The position numbers were made by a program, and so were the translations under genes. A DNA stretch of 19,709 nt, taken from the NCBI GenBank assembly GCA_052145775.1, contig JBKQNY010000105.1, positions 1 through 19,709 of the forward strand, given 5' to 3'. Shown piece after piece: positions 1-7,122 of the stretch. The notes under the pieces are model-generated. The model made no database searches. It was not told the DNA's origin and worked only from the letters and a program-made list of their open reading frames with translations. Positions within the stretch are counted from its first letter, which is position 1. Each line of letters starts with the position of its first letter. Source of the DNA: CAVYPR01 sp052145775. Lineage in GTDB: Bacteria; Actinomycetota; Acidimicrobiia; Acidimicrobiales; RAAP-2.

Positions 1-354
1 CGTCGGGCCACGTGCGATGCGGCACATCGTCGTCTGGCGCGGAGAGATCGTCGGCCAACAGCCGGCGACGGCGGTCGTCGCGCAGGCCGCCACGGCGGAA
101 CGAACTTCGCGCACCGCCTGGGCGACGTCCTCCTCATGGACGGGGATGGTGAGGGCCACCACGTCGACCCGGGGGGTCATCACCTCGCGTACGTCCATGT
201 CCCGCAGCTCGGCCAACGCCTCGGTGATCAGCCGCTCCTGCTCTCCGGCTGGCGAGGAACGGTGGTCGGCGTCCGCCTCCGGGCCGCCGCCGCGCCACCA
301 TGGCCGGTGCGGCCCGCTGGCCGCTGTCGAGCGTTGCGAGCGCCGTCCGAGCAC
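1..354 (-). CDS. Partial CBS/CorC (HlyC)-like protein, runs off the window edge
   Basis: An open frame without stops runs from a GTG at 354 to base 1. After a low-complexity N-terminus, the segment encoded at about 121-240 reads like the start of the cytoplasmic CBS-pair region of CorC/HlyC-family proteins: an acidic helix (ITEALAELRDMDV), then the family's REVMTPR motif, then VDVVAL. Known members often follow a DUF21 membrane domain; none precedes this one, as in E. coli CorC. The expected continuation (a GHSRFPV-like strand after AVRE) is not recognisable. The frame stays open, but the residues look unlike CBS, so divergence or a frameshift near base 110 is possible. The gene lies 17 bases after the receiver gene and may be the last gene of the ArsA operon. 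The start is uncertain because no good ribosome binding site is visible. Confidence 0.45.
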   Translation of the reverse strand, partial: MLGRRSQRSTAASGPHRPWWRGGGPEADADHRSSPAGEQERLITEALAELRDMDVREVMTPRVDVVALTIPVHEEDVAQAVREVRSAVAACATTAVAGCWPTISPRQTTMCRIARGPT

Positions 355-371
355 CCGGGCCTCGGACCGGG

Positions 372-827
372 TCAGGCGCCGGCGGCCCGAACGGCCGGGG
401 CCCCTCCTGCAACCGACACCGGCACCGGTTGGTACGACTCGTCGGCGTAGCTGCCCCCGTTGAGCAGGGCCGTGGTCGCCCGGCGGAGCCGGAGCGGGTC
501 GAGGGGCTTGACCAGCCAGCCCTCGGCCCCTGAGCGCCTGGCCAGGAAGACGTCCGGCCGCCGGTCCAAGAGGAGCAGGACCGGGATGTGGTCGACGTCG
601 AGGTAGGACTCCGTCAACGACAACTCGAGGCAGACGGCCATCCCGCCCATGTTCCCCATCTGCATGTCGACCACGACGAGATCGGGCGCCTCCTCGAGGT
701 CGTCGATCAGGGTGAGCAGCGCCGGTCCCGAGGGGGCCTCGAGCACCTTCACGTCCGGGCCGGCGGTGGCCGAGGCCACCTCCCGGCGCAGGCTCGGGGC
801 GTCGGAGGCGACCACGATCGTGCTCAC
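372..827 (-). CDS. Stand-alone receiver-domain protein (degenerate response regulator)
   Basis: This 151-residue protein is essentially one CheY-like receiver domain followed by an Ala/Pro/Val-rich tail, with no output domain. The beta3 strand DLVVVDMQM places the putative phosphoacceptor at Asp54, and the conserved Lys of the WLVKPL motif is Lys107. The domain is divergent: only one acidic residue (Asp9) is seen at the end of beta1 where two are usual, and the Ser/Thr expected after beta4 is replaced within IPVLLLLD. Its GTG start overlaps the TGA of the upstream ATPase gene by four bases (GTGA), which implies translational coupling. No histidine kinase is nearby. It may be a phosphorylation-independent partner or adaptor for the ATPase pair; that is inference from position only. 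Confidence 0.8.
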   Translation of the reverse strand: MSTIVVASDAPSLRREVASATAGPDVKVLEAPSGPALLTLIDDLEEAPDLVVVDMQMGNMGGMAVCLELSLTESYLDVDHIPVLLLLDRRPDVFLARRSGAEGWLVKPLDPLRLRRATTALLNGGSYADESYQPVPVSVAGGAPAVRAAGA

Positions 828-1993
828 GGGGCGAGGTTACCCGACCCCGGGGTGGGTCCCGCTCGGTCCGGAGAACCCGACCGCGCCGTCTCGGGCGAGA
901 AGAGGTGGTCGGCGACGGTCCCCAGGCCGACGAGGTCGTGGACGTCGCCGTCGAGCAGCGGGACCCAGCCGACGGGCGACGGCGCCACCTGGCGGACCAG
1001 CTCGGCGTAGGCGGCCTGCTCGCGGTCGGCCAGCGCGTCGAGGCGGTCCATGTTCTCCACCAGCGCGGCCAGGTCACTGCCGGGCGGGGACGACGGAAGT
1101 CGGGCTGCGGGCCGGCCGAAGCGTGGGTGCACCCGGTTGACCACGAGGGCGGCCGGGCTCACCCCGGTGCCGGCCAGCCTGGCGGCGAAGTAGGCGGCCT
1201 CCTCCACGGCGTCGGGCCGGGGGGAGGTCACCACGACGTAGGCGGTGGAGGGGTCGGCCAGCAGCCGCCGGACGGCCGAGGCACGGTCGTGGAACCCCTG
1301 CTCCATCCCCTGGAATGACTGGAAGAAGGCGACGGCGTCCTGGACGATCTCGGCCCCCGCCACCTTGGAGATGGTTCGCAGCAACGCCTGGGAGGCCACG
1401 GCCAGGGCTCGCAGGTAGGCGCGGGTGGGCACGAGCAGCGCCCGGAAGATGCGGTTCTCCAGGAAGTGGGTGAGGCGGCGGGGCGCGTCGAGCAGGTCCA
1501 GGGCGTTGCGGGTGGGCGGGGTGTCCACGACCACTACGTCGTAGTCGCCGCTCTCGGTGAGCTCGTAGAGCTTCTCCATGGCCATGTACTCCTGAGTGCC
1601 CGAGAGGGCGCCGGCCAGGTTCTGGTAGATGCGGTTGGCCTTGATGGTGCCCGACTGCTCGGCCGTCCGGGCGTAGCGGTCGACGAGGTCGTCGAAGGTG
1701 CCCTTGGTGTCAAGCATCAGGGCGTGCAGCTGGCCGGGCCAGGGCCCGGGCACGGCCGTCGGCGAGTTGGGGAGCGACTCGACCCCGAGCGCGTCGGCAA
1801 GCCGCCTGGCGGGGTCGACCGTGACCACGCAGGCCTTGCGGCCCGCCCGCGCCGCCTCCAGGGCGAAGGTGGCCGCGACGGTCGTCTTGCCCACGCCACC
1901 GGGGCCGCAGCAGACCACCACCGGACGGGTCCCGGCCAGGACGGACAGCGCCGAGCGTGCGCCGCCGTCGGTGCCCGGTCCATCAGGCGTCAC
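824..1993 (-). CDS. ArsA/GET3-family anion-transporter-like ATPase (second of pair)
   Basis: This 389-residue P-loop ATPase belongs to the ArsA/GET3 (SIMIBI) class. The deviant Walker A GPGGVGKTT lies at residues 30-38. A switch I-like VTVDPARRLADALG starts near residue 57, and a switch II-like DTPPTRNALDLLD starts near 157 where ArsA has DTAPTGHTLR. No ArsA metal-binding cysteine cluster is evident, so arsenite export is unlikely. Mycobacteria carry a similar pair (Rv3679/Rv3680) close to whiB4, which is the best family comparison. The GTG start overlaps the stop of the first ATPase gene by four bases, and its own TGA overlaps the receiver gene start. The two ATPases probably act as a heterodimer; this is known for the mycobacterial pair and inferred here. 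Confidence 0.9.
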   Translation of the reverse strand: MTPDGPGTDGGARSALSVLAGTRPVVVCCGPGGVGKTTVAATFALEAARAGRKACVVTVDPARRLADALGVESLPNSPTAVPGPWPGQLHALMLDTKGTFDDLVDRYARTAEQSGTIKANRIYQNLAGALSGTQEYMAMEKLYELTESGDYDVVVVDTPPTRNALDLLDAPRRLTHFLENRIFRALLVPTRAYLRALAVASQALLRTISKVAGAEIVQDAVAFFQSFQGMEQGFHDRASAVRRLLADPSTAYVVVTSPRPDAVEEAAYFAARLAGTGVSPAALVVNRVHPRFGRPAARLPSSPPGSDLAALVENMDRLDALADREQAAYAELVRQVAPSPVGWVPLLDGDVHDLVGLGTVADHLFSPETARSGSPDRAGPTPGSGNLAP

Positions 1994-2958
1994 GCGGCCC
2001 CCTGCTGCGGGGTGAGCTCCGCCACCCCTTCGCCCAGCGCCCCGACGAGGAGGGCGAGCTCGTCGGGGCCAATGGCCGGCGCCGCCAGGGCGGGGATGCG
2101 CAACTGGGGGAGGGGCAGCTCACGCCCGAGACGCTCGACCTGGGCCGCCGCCAGCTCGTGCCGGCGGAGGCGGAAGGCACGCGCCGCCTCGAGGGCCCCC
2201 ACCTCGTCGGCGGGGAGCGGCAACCCGGCCTCGGCGGCCGCCTCGGCGGCGGTGGCCCTCAGGCCGACCGGCGGCTCGTCCCAGCAGTTCACGATCACCG
2301 GTCCGAGCCGGACGCCGGCCTTGTCCTCCAGCAGGTACGCGGCCTCCACCGTCTCGCTGACCGGCATCTCCTCGGGCAGGGTCACCAGCAGCACACGGCA
2401 CCGGGAGGGGTCGTGCAGCAGTTCCACCACGTCGGCCGCCTGGGCTCGGACCGGCCCGCTGCGGGCGGCGTCGAGGAGGCCGGCGGGGGAGGTGAGGAAG
2501 GTGACGGCGTGCCCGGTGGCCGGGGCGTCGACCACGAGCAGGTCGGCCACCCGGTCCCGCTCGAGCCGCTTCACCTTGCCGAGAACGAGGACGTCCCTGA
2601 TGCCCGGGATGGCCGTGGCCACCACGTCGACCACCCCTGAGGACACCAGCCTCTTGGACACTCGCTGGAGGCCGTGGTCGGCCAGGTACTCGAGGAGGGC
2701 GTCGTCGGGGGTGATGCGACGGCCCCTGACGCCGCCGCCCGCGGTCCTGAAGAGGCTGGACTCCTCGTAGCCGAGGGGACCCGGTACGCCGAAGGCGGCG
2801 CCGAGCCCGGCCCGCCCCTCGAGCTCGACCAGAAGGACCGAGAGCCCGGCCTCGGCGGCCATGCGGGAGACGGCCGCGGCCACCGTGGTCTTGCCCACGC
2901 CGCCCTTGCCGGCCACCACCAGCACGCGGCTCTCAGTGCAGAAGGCGGCGACGTCCAT
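1990..2958 (-). CDS. ArsA/GET3-family anion-transporter-like ATPase (first of pair)
   Basis: The protein is 322 residues from the ATG at 2958. The frame stays open upstream to 3282, but that part is Arg-rich, overlaps whiB on the other strand and has no homology-like features, so it was excluded. The deviant Walker A motif GKGGVGKTT is at residues 17-25. A switch I-like segment VELEGRAGLGAAFG follows near 44, and switch II-like VDAPATGHAV lies at 143-152. As in mycobacterial homologues of this pair, the switch I Asp is replaced by an ELEG form. The gene diverges from whiB across a 129-base gap. A GGAGGG lies upstream of the ATG, overlapping a TACGCT that could be a -10 only eight bases from the start, so the mRNA may be nearly leaderless. 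Confidence 0.9.
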   Translation of the reverse strand: MDVAAFCTESRVLVVAGKGGVGKTTVAAAVSRMAAEAGLSVLLVELEGRAGLGAAFGVPGPLGYEESSLFRTAGGGVRGRRITPDDALLEYLADHGLQRVSKRLVSSGVVDVVATAIPGIRDVLVLGKVKRLERDRVADLLVVDAPATGHAVTFLTSPAGLLDAARSGPVRAQAADVVELLHDPSRCRVLLVTLPEEMPVSETVEAAYLLEDKAGVRLGPVIVNCWDEPPVGLRATAAEAAAEAGLPLPADEVGALEAARAFRLRRHELAAAQVERLGRELPLPQLRIPALAAPAIGPDELALLVGALGEGVAELTPQQGAA

Positions 2959-3028
2959 CCGGCGGCAGCGTACCCTCCGCCGGTTCGGCCGCCGGCCCCC
3001 CCGTGCCTGAAGACCCAGGTAAAACCAC

Positions 3029-3057
3029 TTGTTTGGCCCAGCGACCAGGGCTACCCT
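3029..3057 (+). promoter_or_regulatory. Putative whiB promoter
   Basis: TTGTTT at 3029-3034 and TACCCT at 3052-3057 are separated by 17 bases, a good match to a housekeeping actinobacterial promoter. Transcription would start near 3064, giving a leader of about 24 bases that contains the ribosome binding site. It lies in the short gap shared with the divergent ATPase operon. Confidence 0.45.
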
Positions 3058-3087
3058 GGCCGCAAGGGGGGGAATGCAGGAGTGGAG

Positions 3088-3345
3088 ATGCGGCAGGGTA
3101 ATGAATCCTGGCAGGCGAAGGCGGCGTGCCGTGGTCCACAGGCGGCGGTGTTCTTCCCACCGTCGCACGCGGAACGCAAGGACGAGAAGGCGGCACGAGA
3201 GGCGCGGGCCAAAGGCATCTGCGCCGAGTGCCACGTCTGCACGGATTGCCTCAGCTACGCCATCCGGATCCGTGAGCCTCACGGGATCTGGGGTGGCCTG
3301 AACGAGACCGAACGCAAGCTGATCCTCGAGCGTCGGGCCGGCTGA
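3088..3345 (+). CDS. WhiB-family iron-sulfur transcription regulator
   Basis: This small 85-residue protein has the WhiB hallmarks. Four cysteines in the C-Xn-C-X2-C-X5-C pattern (Cys14, Cys45, Cys48, Cys54) ligate a 4Fe-4S cluster in known members. They are followed by the GIWGG turn at 66-70 and a basic C-terminal tail (NETERKLILERRAG) that contacts DNA or sigma factor in the family. An additional Cys51 lies inside the C-X5-C spacer. The ATG at 3088 was chosen because AGGAG lies five bases upstream; an in-frame GTG at 3082 is the alternative. It is divergent from an ArsA-like ATPase pair, and mycobacterial whiB4 also neighbours such a pair, so a WhiB4-like redox-sensing role is plausible. 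The subfamily cannot be fixed from this sequence alone. Confidence 0.93.
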   Translation: MRQGNESWQAKAACRGPQAAVFFPPSHAERKDEKAAREARAKGICAECHVCTDCLSYAIRIREPHGIWGGLNETERKLILERRAG

Positions 3346-3350
3346 CGGGC

Positions 3351-3363
3351 GCCCCTCAGGGGC
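3351..3363. terminator. Compact inverted repeat between convergent whiB and DUF929 gene
   Basis: GCCCC-TCA-GGGGC lies in the 10-base gap between the converging stop codons and runs into the DUF929 gene end. It is a plausible bidirectional hairpin terminator, but it has no T-tract, so rho-independent function is uncertain. Confidence 0.4.
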
Positions 3364-4291
3364 TGGCGGTGGGACCGGTGACGGAGGGCGGGGCCGCCGC
3401 GTCTACGCCCGCGCTTGTGCAGACCGACGCGGGGTGCCGGCCGTCGATGGCGCAGATCTGTGCGGAGAGCTCGTTGGCCGAGGCCACGACGGCCTGGGTG
3501 ACCGGGTCCTTGGGGTCGGTGAGCCCGTTGGCGATCTGGTTCCGGGAGAGCCCGGCCAGGAACGACGGAGAGAAGCTCGACCCGGCCAACACGTAGCGGT
3601 TCCCGACGTCGACGAAGGCGAGCGTCCCCTTCGGCTGGCCGGTGCGGGCCGGGACGTCGTAGCGGTCGAAGACCGACGACTCCGCCGGGTCGAGGAGCTG
3701 GAAGTCGAGGAAGGCGGTGCCGGCGCTGTTCTGCTGGTCGCTGTAGCGCTCGCGCGAGACGAAGGCGATGTAGCGGCTCTTGTAGGTGGCTGTGGCGAAG
3801 GTGAAGGTCTGGGCGTTGGGGAAGGCGCCGTTCGAGCTCGACTGCATCGTCCCCAAGCCCGACAGGGTCCCGAAGCGGGACAGGGCGACCACCAGCGGCC
3901 AGCGCTCGGCGGCGCAGTAGGCGCAGAACTCCGCCCCCACGTAGAGGACCTCGGGGCGGCCGTCCGAGGTGAGGGGGGGCTGGCCCGCGACGTCGCCGGC
4001 CCGCGACACCGGGACTGTGGGCGAGGAGACGCCGACGGCGTTGAAGACCGAGGCGGGGACGTCGGTGACCTCCGCCGCGGTGGACGACGGCAGCGCCTGG
4101 GGAGCCGGCCCGTTGGATGGCGGCGGCGTTGTCGAGGTCCCGGTGAGCTTCACCACCACCAGCACGACCACGACCGCAAGCACCAGCGCCACCACGGCGA
4201 GGGTGAGCAGCGCCGTCGGGGAGCGGCGGTGTCCCGGTCCCCCCGGGACGCTCGGGCCCGTCTCGTTGCTCACGTCCGACTCCGCGGCCAT
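3356..4291 (-). CDS. DUF929-family membrane-anchored thioredoxin-like protein
   Basis: This 311-residue protein has a single N-terminal transmembrane anchor (about 27-49, Val/Leu-rich), a Pro/Ser/Thr linker and an extracytoplasmic domain. The domain carries a thioredoxin-like active site EFCAYCAAERW with Cys123 and Cys126. A second cysteine pair (Cys280, Cys291) lies near the C-terminus. Domain order and motifs match DUF929 proteins of actinobacteria and archaea, which are thought to act in thiol-disulfide exchange. It is the third gene of a three-gene set, 34 bases after the VKOR gene, and is a clear paralogue of the first gene at 4846-5964. A better-spaced ribosome binding site (GGAG) precedes an in-frame GTG at 4273, so translation may start there. 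Substrates are unknown. Confidence 0.88.
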   Translation of the reverse strand: MAAESDVSNETGPSVPGGPGHRRSPTALLTLAVVALVLAVVVVLVVVKLTGTSTTPPPSNGPAPQALPSSTAAEVTDVPASVFNAVGVSSPTVPVSRAGDVAGQPPLTSDGRPEVLYVGAEFCAYCAAERWPLVVALSRFGTLSGLGTMQSSSNGAFPNAQTFTFATATYKSRYIAFVSRERYSDQQNSAGTAFLDFQLLDPAESSVFDRYDVPARTGQPKGTLAFVDVGNRYVLAGSSFSPSFLAGLSRNQIANGLTDPKDPVTQAVVASANELSAQICAIDGRHPASVCTSAGVDAAAPPSVTGPTASP

Positions 4292-4325
4292 CCCGTGGGC
4301 CGTCCTCGCCGCCCCACCGGCCGGG

Positions 4326-4841
4326 TCAGTCGTCCTCGGCCGCCCCGGCCGTTCCCCAGCCGAGCATGGGGGGGACCGTGGTCACCACGAGCACGAACAG
4401 CAGGAAGGTCACGAAGTGGACCGAGGTGCACCAGAGGCAGATGTTGCCGATGATCAGCAGCTCGCAGGCCACGAGGTACACGGCGAAGGCCATGCCCAGG
4501 CTGACGAGGGCGAGGCGCGCCAGGTGCACGCGCCGGTCGCGTGCCCGCCACGCCCAGGGGGAGTTGACGGCCACCATCACCACGTAGAAGCCCAGCCCGA
4601 GCACGGCCACCGGGACGTGCGGCCAGCCCGAGAAGGGAGGGAAGTACGACTCGGCGCTGGTGGTCACCTTGGTGCAGTTGATGACGCCGTTGTCCGAGCA
4701 GACCAGCGACACCTTGGCGAAGTGGGCGATCGTCAGGTAGATCGAGATCCCCAGCCCGGCCAGCGACAGGACGACCGAGGTCCACACCCGCCAGCGCGCC
4801 GGCACGACCGCCGTGTCGGCGGCTTCGGTTGCCGTGGTCAC
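4326..4841 (-). CDS. VKOR-family membrane thiol oxidoreductase
   Basis: This 171-residue protein with four or five hydrophobic helices matches bacterial vitamin K epoxide reductase homologues. These reoxidise a thioredoxin-like partner and pass electrons to quinone, taking the place of DsbB. The active-site CLWC is Cys135-Cys138, just before the last helix, and the loop pair after helix 1 is Cys48 and Cys56 (CSDNGVINC). No thioredoxin domain is fused to it. It sits between two DUF929 thioredoxin-like proteins, its likely redox partners. Its GTG start is four bases after the upstream stop, with a GAGG overlapping that stop region, so it is probably translationally coupled. Confidence 0.92.
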   Translation of the reverse strand: MTTATEAADTAVVPARWRVWTSVVLSLAGLGISIYLTIAHFAKVSLVCSDNGVINCTKVTTSAESYFPPFSGWPHVPVAVLGLGFYVVMVAVNSPWAWRARDRRVHLARLALVSLGMAFAVYLVACELLIIGNICLWCTSVHFVTFLLFVLVVTTVPPMLGWGTAGAAEDD

Positions 4842-4845
4842 GGCC

Positions 4846-5964
4846 TCAGACTTTGATGCCCATTGTCTTGGCCGCGGCCTGCACGCCCTTGCCGCTGCAG
4901 ACGATCGACGGCTTGGAGCCGTCGATCGAGCAGATGGCGGCCGACTGGTAGTTGGCCGACGCCACGATGGCCTGGGTCACCGAGTTGGAGGCGTCCGACA
5001 GCCCTCCGGCGATCTGCGCCCGGCTGAGCGACTGCAGGACTGTCGGGCGGTAGCTGGAGCCCGAGGCGATGAACTTGTTGCCGAAGTCGATGAAGGGGAT
5101 CGACCCGCTCGCTGTCGACGAGCCCCCGGTGTACTTGGCCGTGTCGTACGTGGTCACGAGCGTCCGCTGTGTCTTGGTGAGGGGCGTGAGGATCTTGTGC
5201 CCGTTGCCTGTGGAAGTGGGCTGGTTGGAGTAGTACTCGACCAGCTGGGTCCCGATGTAGGGGCTTGTGAAGGTGGCCTTGTAGAACGTGAACGTCTGGG
5301 TGTTGGGGTAGACGTCGGTGGAGCTCGACTCCATCGTCTGGAGGCCGGTGAGCTTCCCGAAGCGGGAGAGGGCGGCGATGAGGCTCCAGCGCTCGGCGGC
5401 GCAGTAGGGGCAGAACTCGCCGCCCATGTAGAAGACGCCGGGCTTGCCGTCGAACATGAGGGGCTTCTGGCCCGAGATCTTGTGCGGTGCGGCCACCGGC
5501 ACGTTGGGCGAGCTCACCCCGACGGTGTTGTAGACGGACTCGGGGATCTGGGTGACCTGGGCGGCGATGGCCGCTGTGACGGGCTTGGCGGGGGCCTGGG
5601 GCCCCGATGTCGACGACGACGAGGTGACCTTGACGATGACGAGGATGACCACGAGGAGGATCACCAGGCCGACCACGCCCCAGGTGTACAGCGCGGCGTT
5701 CGACCGCCGGGGAGGACGTCCCGCCCCGCCCCGGCCGGATCCTCCCTTGTTCGGGGGCCGCCTCCCGCCGCCCTGGCCGGATCCCCCGCTCCGGGGGCCT
5801 TTGGAAGACTTGCCCGAGGCCTGGGTCGGCGACCGCTGACCCTGGCCGGGCTTCCCCTGGACGCCCTTTGCCGCCTCCTTGCCGCTGACCGCCCGGCTCT
5901 GCTGGCGGCTCCGTTCCTTGTCCGCCTGAGTGCGGCGCGGCTTCTCCTGGTTCTCGCTGGCCAT
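4846..5964 (-). CDS. DUF929-family membrane-anchored thioredoxin-like protein with long basic N-terminus
   Basis: This 372-residue protein starts with about 90 cytoplasmic residues rich in Gly, Ser, Arg, Lys and Gln, likely disordered. A transmembrane segment (about 92-113), a Ser-rich linker and an extracytoplasmic DUF929 domain follow. The active site is GEFCPYCAAERW (Cys185, Cys188), and a C-terminal pair (Cys345, Cys356) matches that of the 3356-4291 paralogue. Shared blocks such as VGVSSP, SRFGKL/T and VTQA.VASAN show the two genes arose by duplication. It is the promoter-proximal gene of the DUF929-VKOR-DUF929 set. The CPYC active site here differs from CAYC in the paralogue, which could give different redox potentials. 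The ATG is preceded by AGGA about 11 bases upstream. Confidence 0.9.
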   Translation of the reverse strand: MASENQEKPRRTQADKERSRQQSRAVSGKEAAKGVQGKPGQGQRSPTQASGKSSKGPRSGGSGQGGGRRPPNKGGSGRGGAGRPPRRSNAALYTWGVVGLVILLVVILVIVKVTSSSSTSGPQAPAKPVTAAIAAQVTQIPESVYNTVGVSSPNVPVAAPHKISGQKPLMFDGKPGVFYMGGEFCPYCAAERWSLIAALSRFGKLTGLQTMESSSTDVYPNTQTFTFYKATFTSPYIGTQLVEYYSNQPTSTGNGHKILTPLTKTQRTLVTTYDTAKYTGGSSTASGSIPFIDFGNKFIASGSSYRPTVLQSLSRAQIAGGLSDASNSVTQAIVASANYQSAAICSIDGSKPSIVCSGKGVQAAAKTMGIKV

Positions 5965-6148
5965 CTGCGGTCGGTTCCTCGCGCTCGTGTGGGGGACGCC
6001 GTTCCCACCGGCCGGCTGCCGCCGGGACCGGCGGAGCCTGGTGGGAGCATTCGGCGGTCAGCGTAGACCAGCAGTTGCCCCTGGAGATTTCGGGGTCAGG
6101 CGGTCCTCGCCGCCCCGGCCGCAATCCCGCCGGGGCTAGCCTCGCGGC
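5965..6148. other. Divergent intergenic region between DUF929 operon and Nudix gene
   Basis: This 184-base region contains both divergent promoters. On the minus strand, TACGCT (6065 to 6060) is a possible -10 for the DUF929 operon, without a convincing -35. On the plus strand, the likely Nudix -10 abuts the start codon and is listed separately. No small gene or RNA was recognised. Confidence 0.4.
6137..6142 (+). promoter_or_regulatory. Candidate -10 of a leaderless Nudix transcript
   Basis: TAGCCT fits the actinobacterial TANNNT -10 consensus and ends six bases before the GTG at 6149. There is no credible ribosome binding site in front of that GTG. This is the arrangement of a leaderless mRNA. 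The -35 region is weak. Confidence 0.45.
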
Positions 6149-7102
6149 GTGGCCAGCGGCGCAGGACCCCCCCCGGCGCCGGGGGGGTCGCCCGCGGCGC
6201 TCCGGCAGGCAGCGACGGTGATGCTGGTGCGCGACGGGTCCCACCCGACGTCGCCGCTCGAGGTCCTCATGGTCCGGCGGAACCTGCGGGCCGACTTCGT
6301 CGGTGGCGCCCACGTCTTCCCTGGTGGCGGGTTGGACCCCGCCGACGAGGGGCCCGAGGCCGAGGCCCGCGCCCGCGGCCGGAGCGACGCCGAGGCGAGC
6401 GCCATCCTGGGCGTCGAGCGCGGCGGCCTGGCGTACTGGGTGGCCGTGCTCCGGGAGTGCTTCGAGGAGGCCGGCGTTCTCCTCGCCTACGGCCCCGGGC
6501 CGGGCGACCTGCTGTCGCTCGACGACCCCCGGGAGGCGGACCGCTTCGAACGCCTGCGCCAGGAGGTGAACGCCGGCCGCCGCCGGTTCCTCGACGTGTG
6601 CACCGCAGAGGGGCTCTCCCTGGCCGTTGACCGGGTCCACTACTTCGCCCACTGGATCACGCCCGAGGGCGCCCCCCGCCGCTACGACACGCGGTTCTTC
6701 GTGGCCGGGGCGCCGCCGGGCCAGGTGCCGGCCCACGACGCCGGGGAGACGATCGACGCCCAGTGGGTCCGGCCGGCCGTGGCTCTGGCCCGCCACCGCG
6801 CCGGGGAGATCGAGCTGATCTTCCCCACCATCCGCAACCTCCAGGCCATCGGACGGTTCCCTACCAGCGCCGAGCTGCTCTCGGCCGCCGCGGGCGCAGG
6901 GCGGGTGCCGGCCATCCTCCCCAAGGTGGTGGTGGACGGGCGTGCCGTGCGGATCCTGCTCCCGGGGGACGACGGGTACGAGGCGGCCATGGGGGCCCCG
7001 TCGGCCGCGGACGCCCCGGCGTCGGTGCCCGACTTCAACGCCGCGGTGCGCACCGTCTCGAGGGCCGCCAACCCCGAGGCCCCACCCACCGGCGCCGGCT
7101 GA
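6149..7102 (+). CDS. NUDT19-like Nudix hydrolase
   Basis: This 317-residue protein contains a Nudix fold. The Nudix box is split: FPGGGLDP at about 57-64 is separated from LRECFEEAGV at about 101-110 by an insertion of roughly 35 residues rich in Ala, Glu and Arg. This split is typical of the NUDT19/RP2p-type branch, some of which hydrolyse acyl-CoA or related diphosphates. Glu103, Glu106 and Glu107 are the likely metal-binding glutamates. Substrate preference cannot be read from the sequence. The GTG start has no ribosome binding site but has a TAGCCT -10 candidate six bases upstream, suggesting leaderless translation. It is transcribed alone, divergent from the DUF929 operon and convergent with mrp. 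Confidence 0.88.
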   Translation: MASGAGPPPAPGGSPAALRQAATVMLVRDGSHPTSPLEVLMVRRNLRADFVGGAHVFPGGGLDPADEGPEAEARARGRSDAEASAILGVERGGLAYWVAVLRECFEEAGVLLAYGPGPGDLLSLDDPREADRFERLRQEVNAGRRRFLDVCTAEGLSLAVDRVHYFAHWITPEGAPRRYDTRFFVAGAPPGQVPAHDAGETIDAQWVRPAVALARHRAGEIELIFPTIRNLQAIGRFPTSAELLSAAAGAGRVPAILPKVVVDGRAVRILLPGDDGYEAAMGAPSAADAPASVPDFNAAVRTVSRAANPEAPPTGAG

Positions 7103-7122
7103 ATCGTCCCGTCGGCCGGGCC

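Noticed and set aside
2959..3282. N-terminal extension of the first ArsA-like ATPase
   Set aside because: It would overlap whiB and its promoter; the ATPase fold begins just after the ATG at 2958.
4838..6796. Long minus-strand open frame (652 codons) across the DUF929 and Nudix genes
   Set aside because: It is a shifted frame of the DUF929 gene and antisense to the Nudix gene; composition is Arg/Pro/Gly-rich without recognisable domains.
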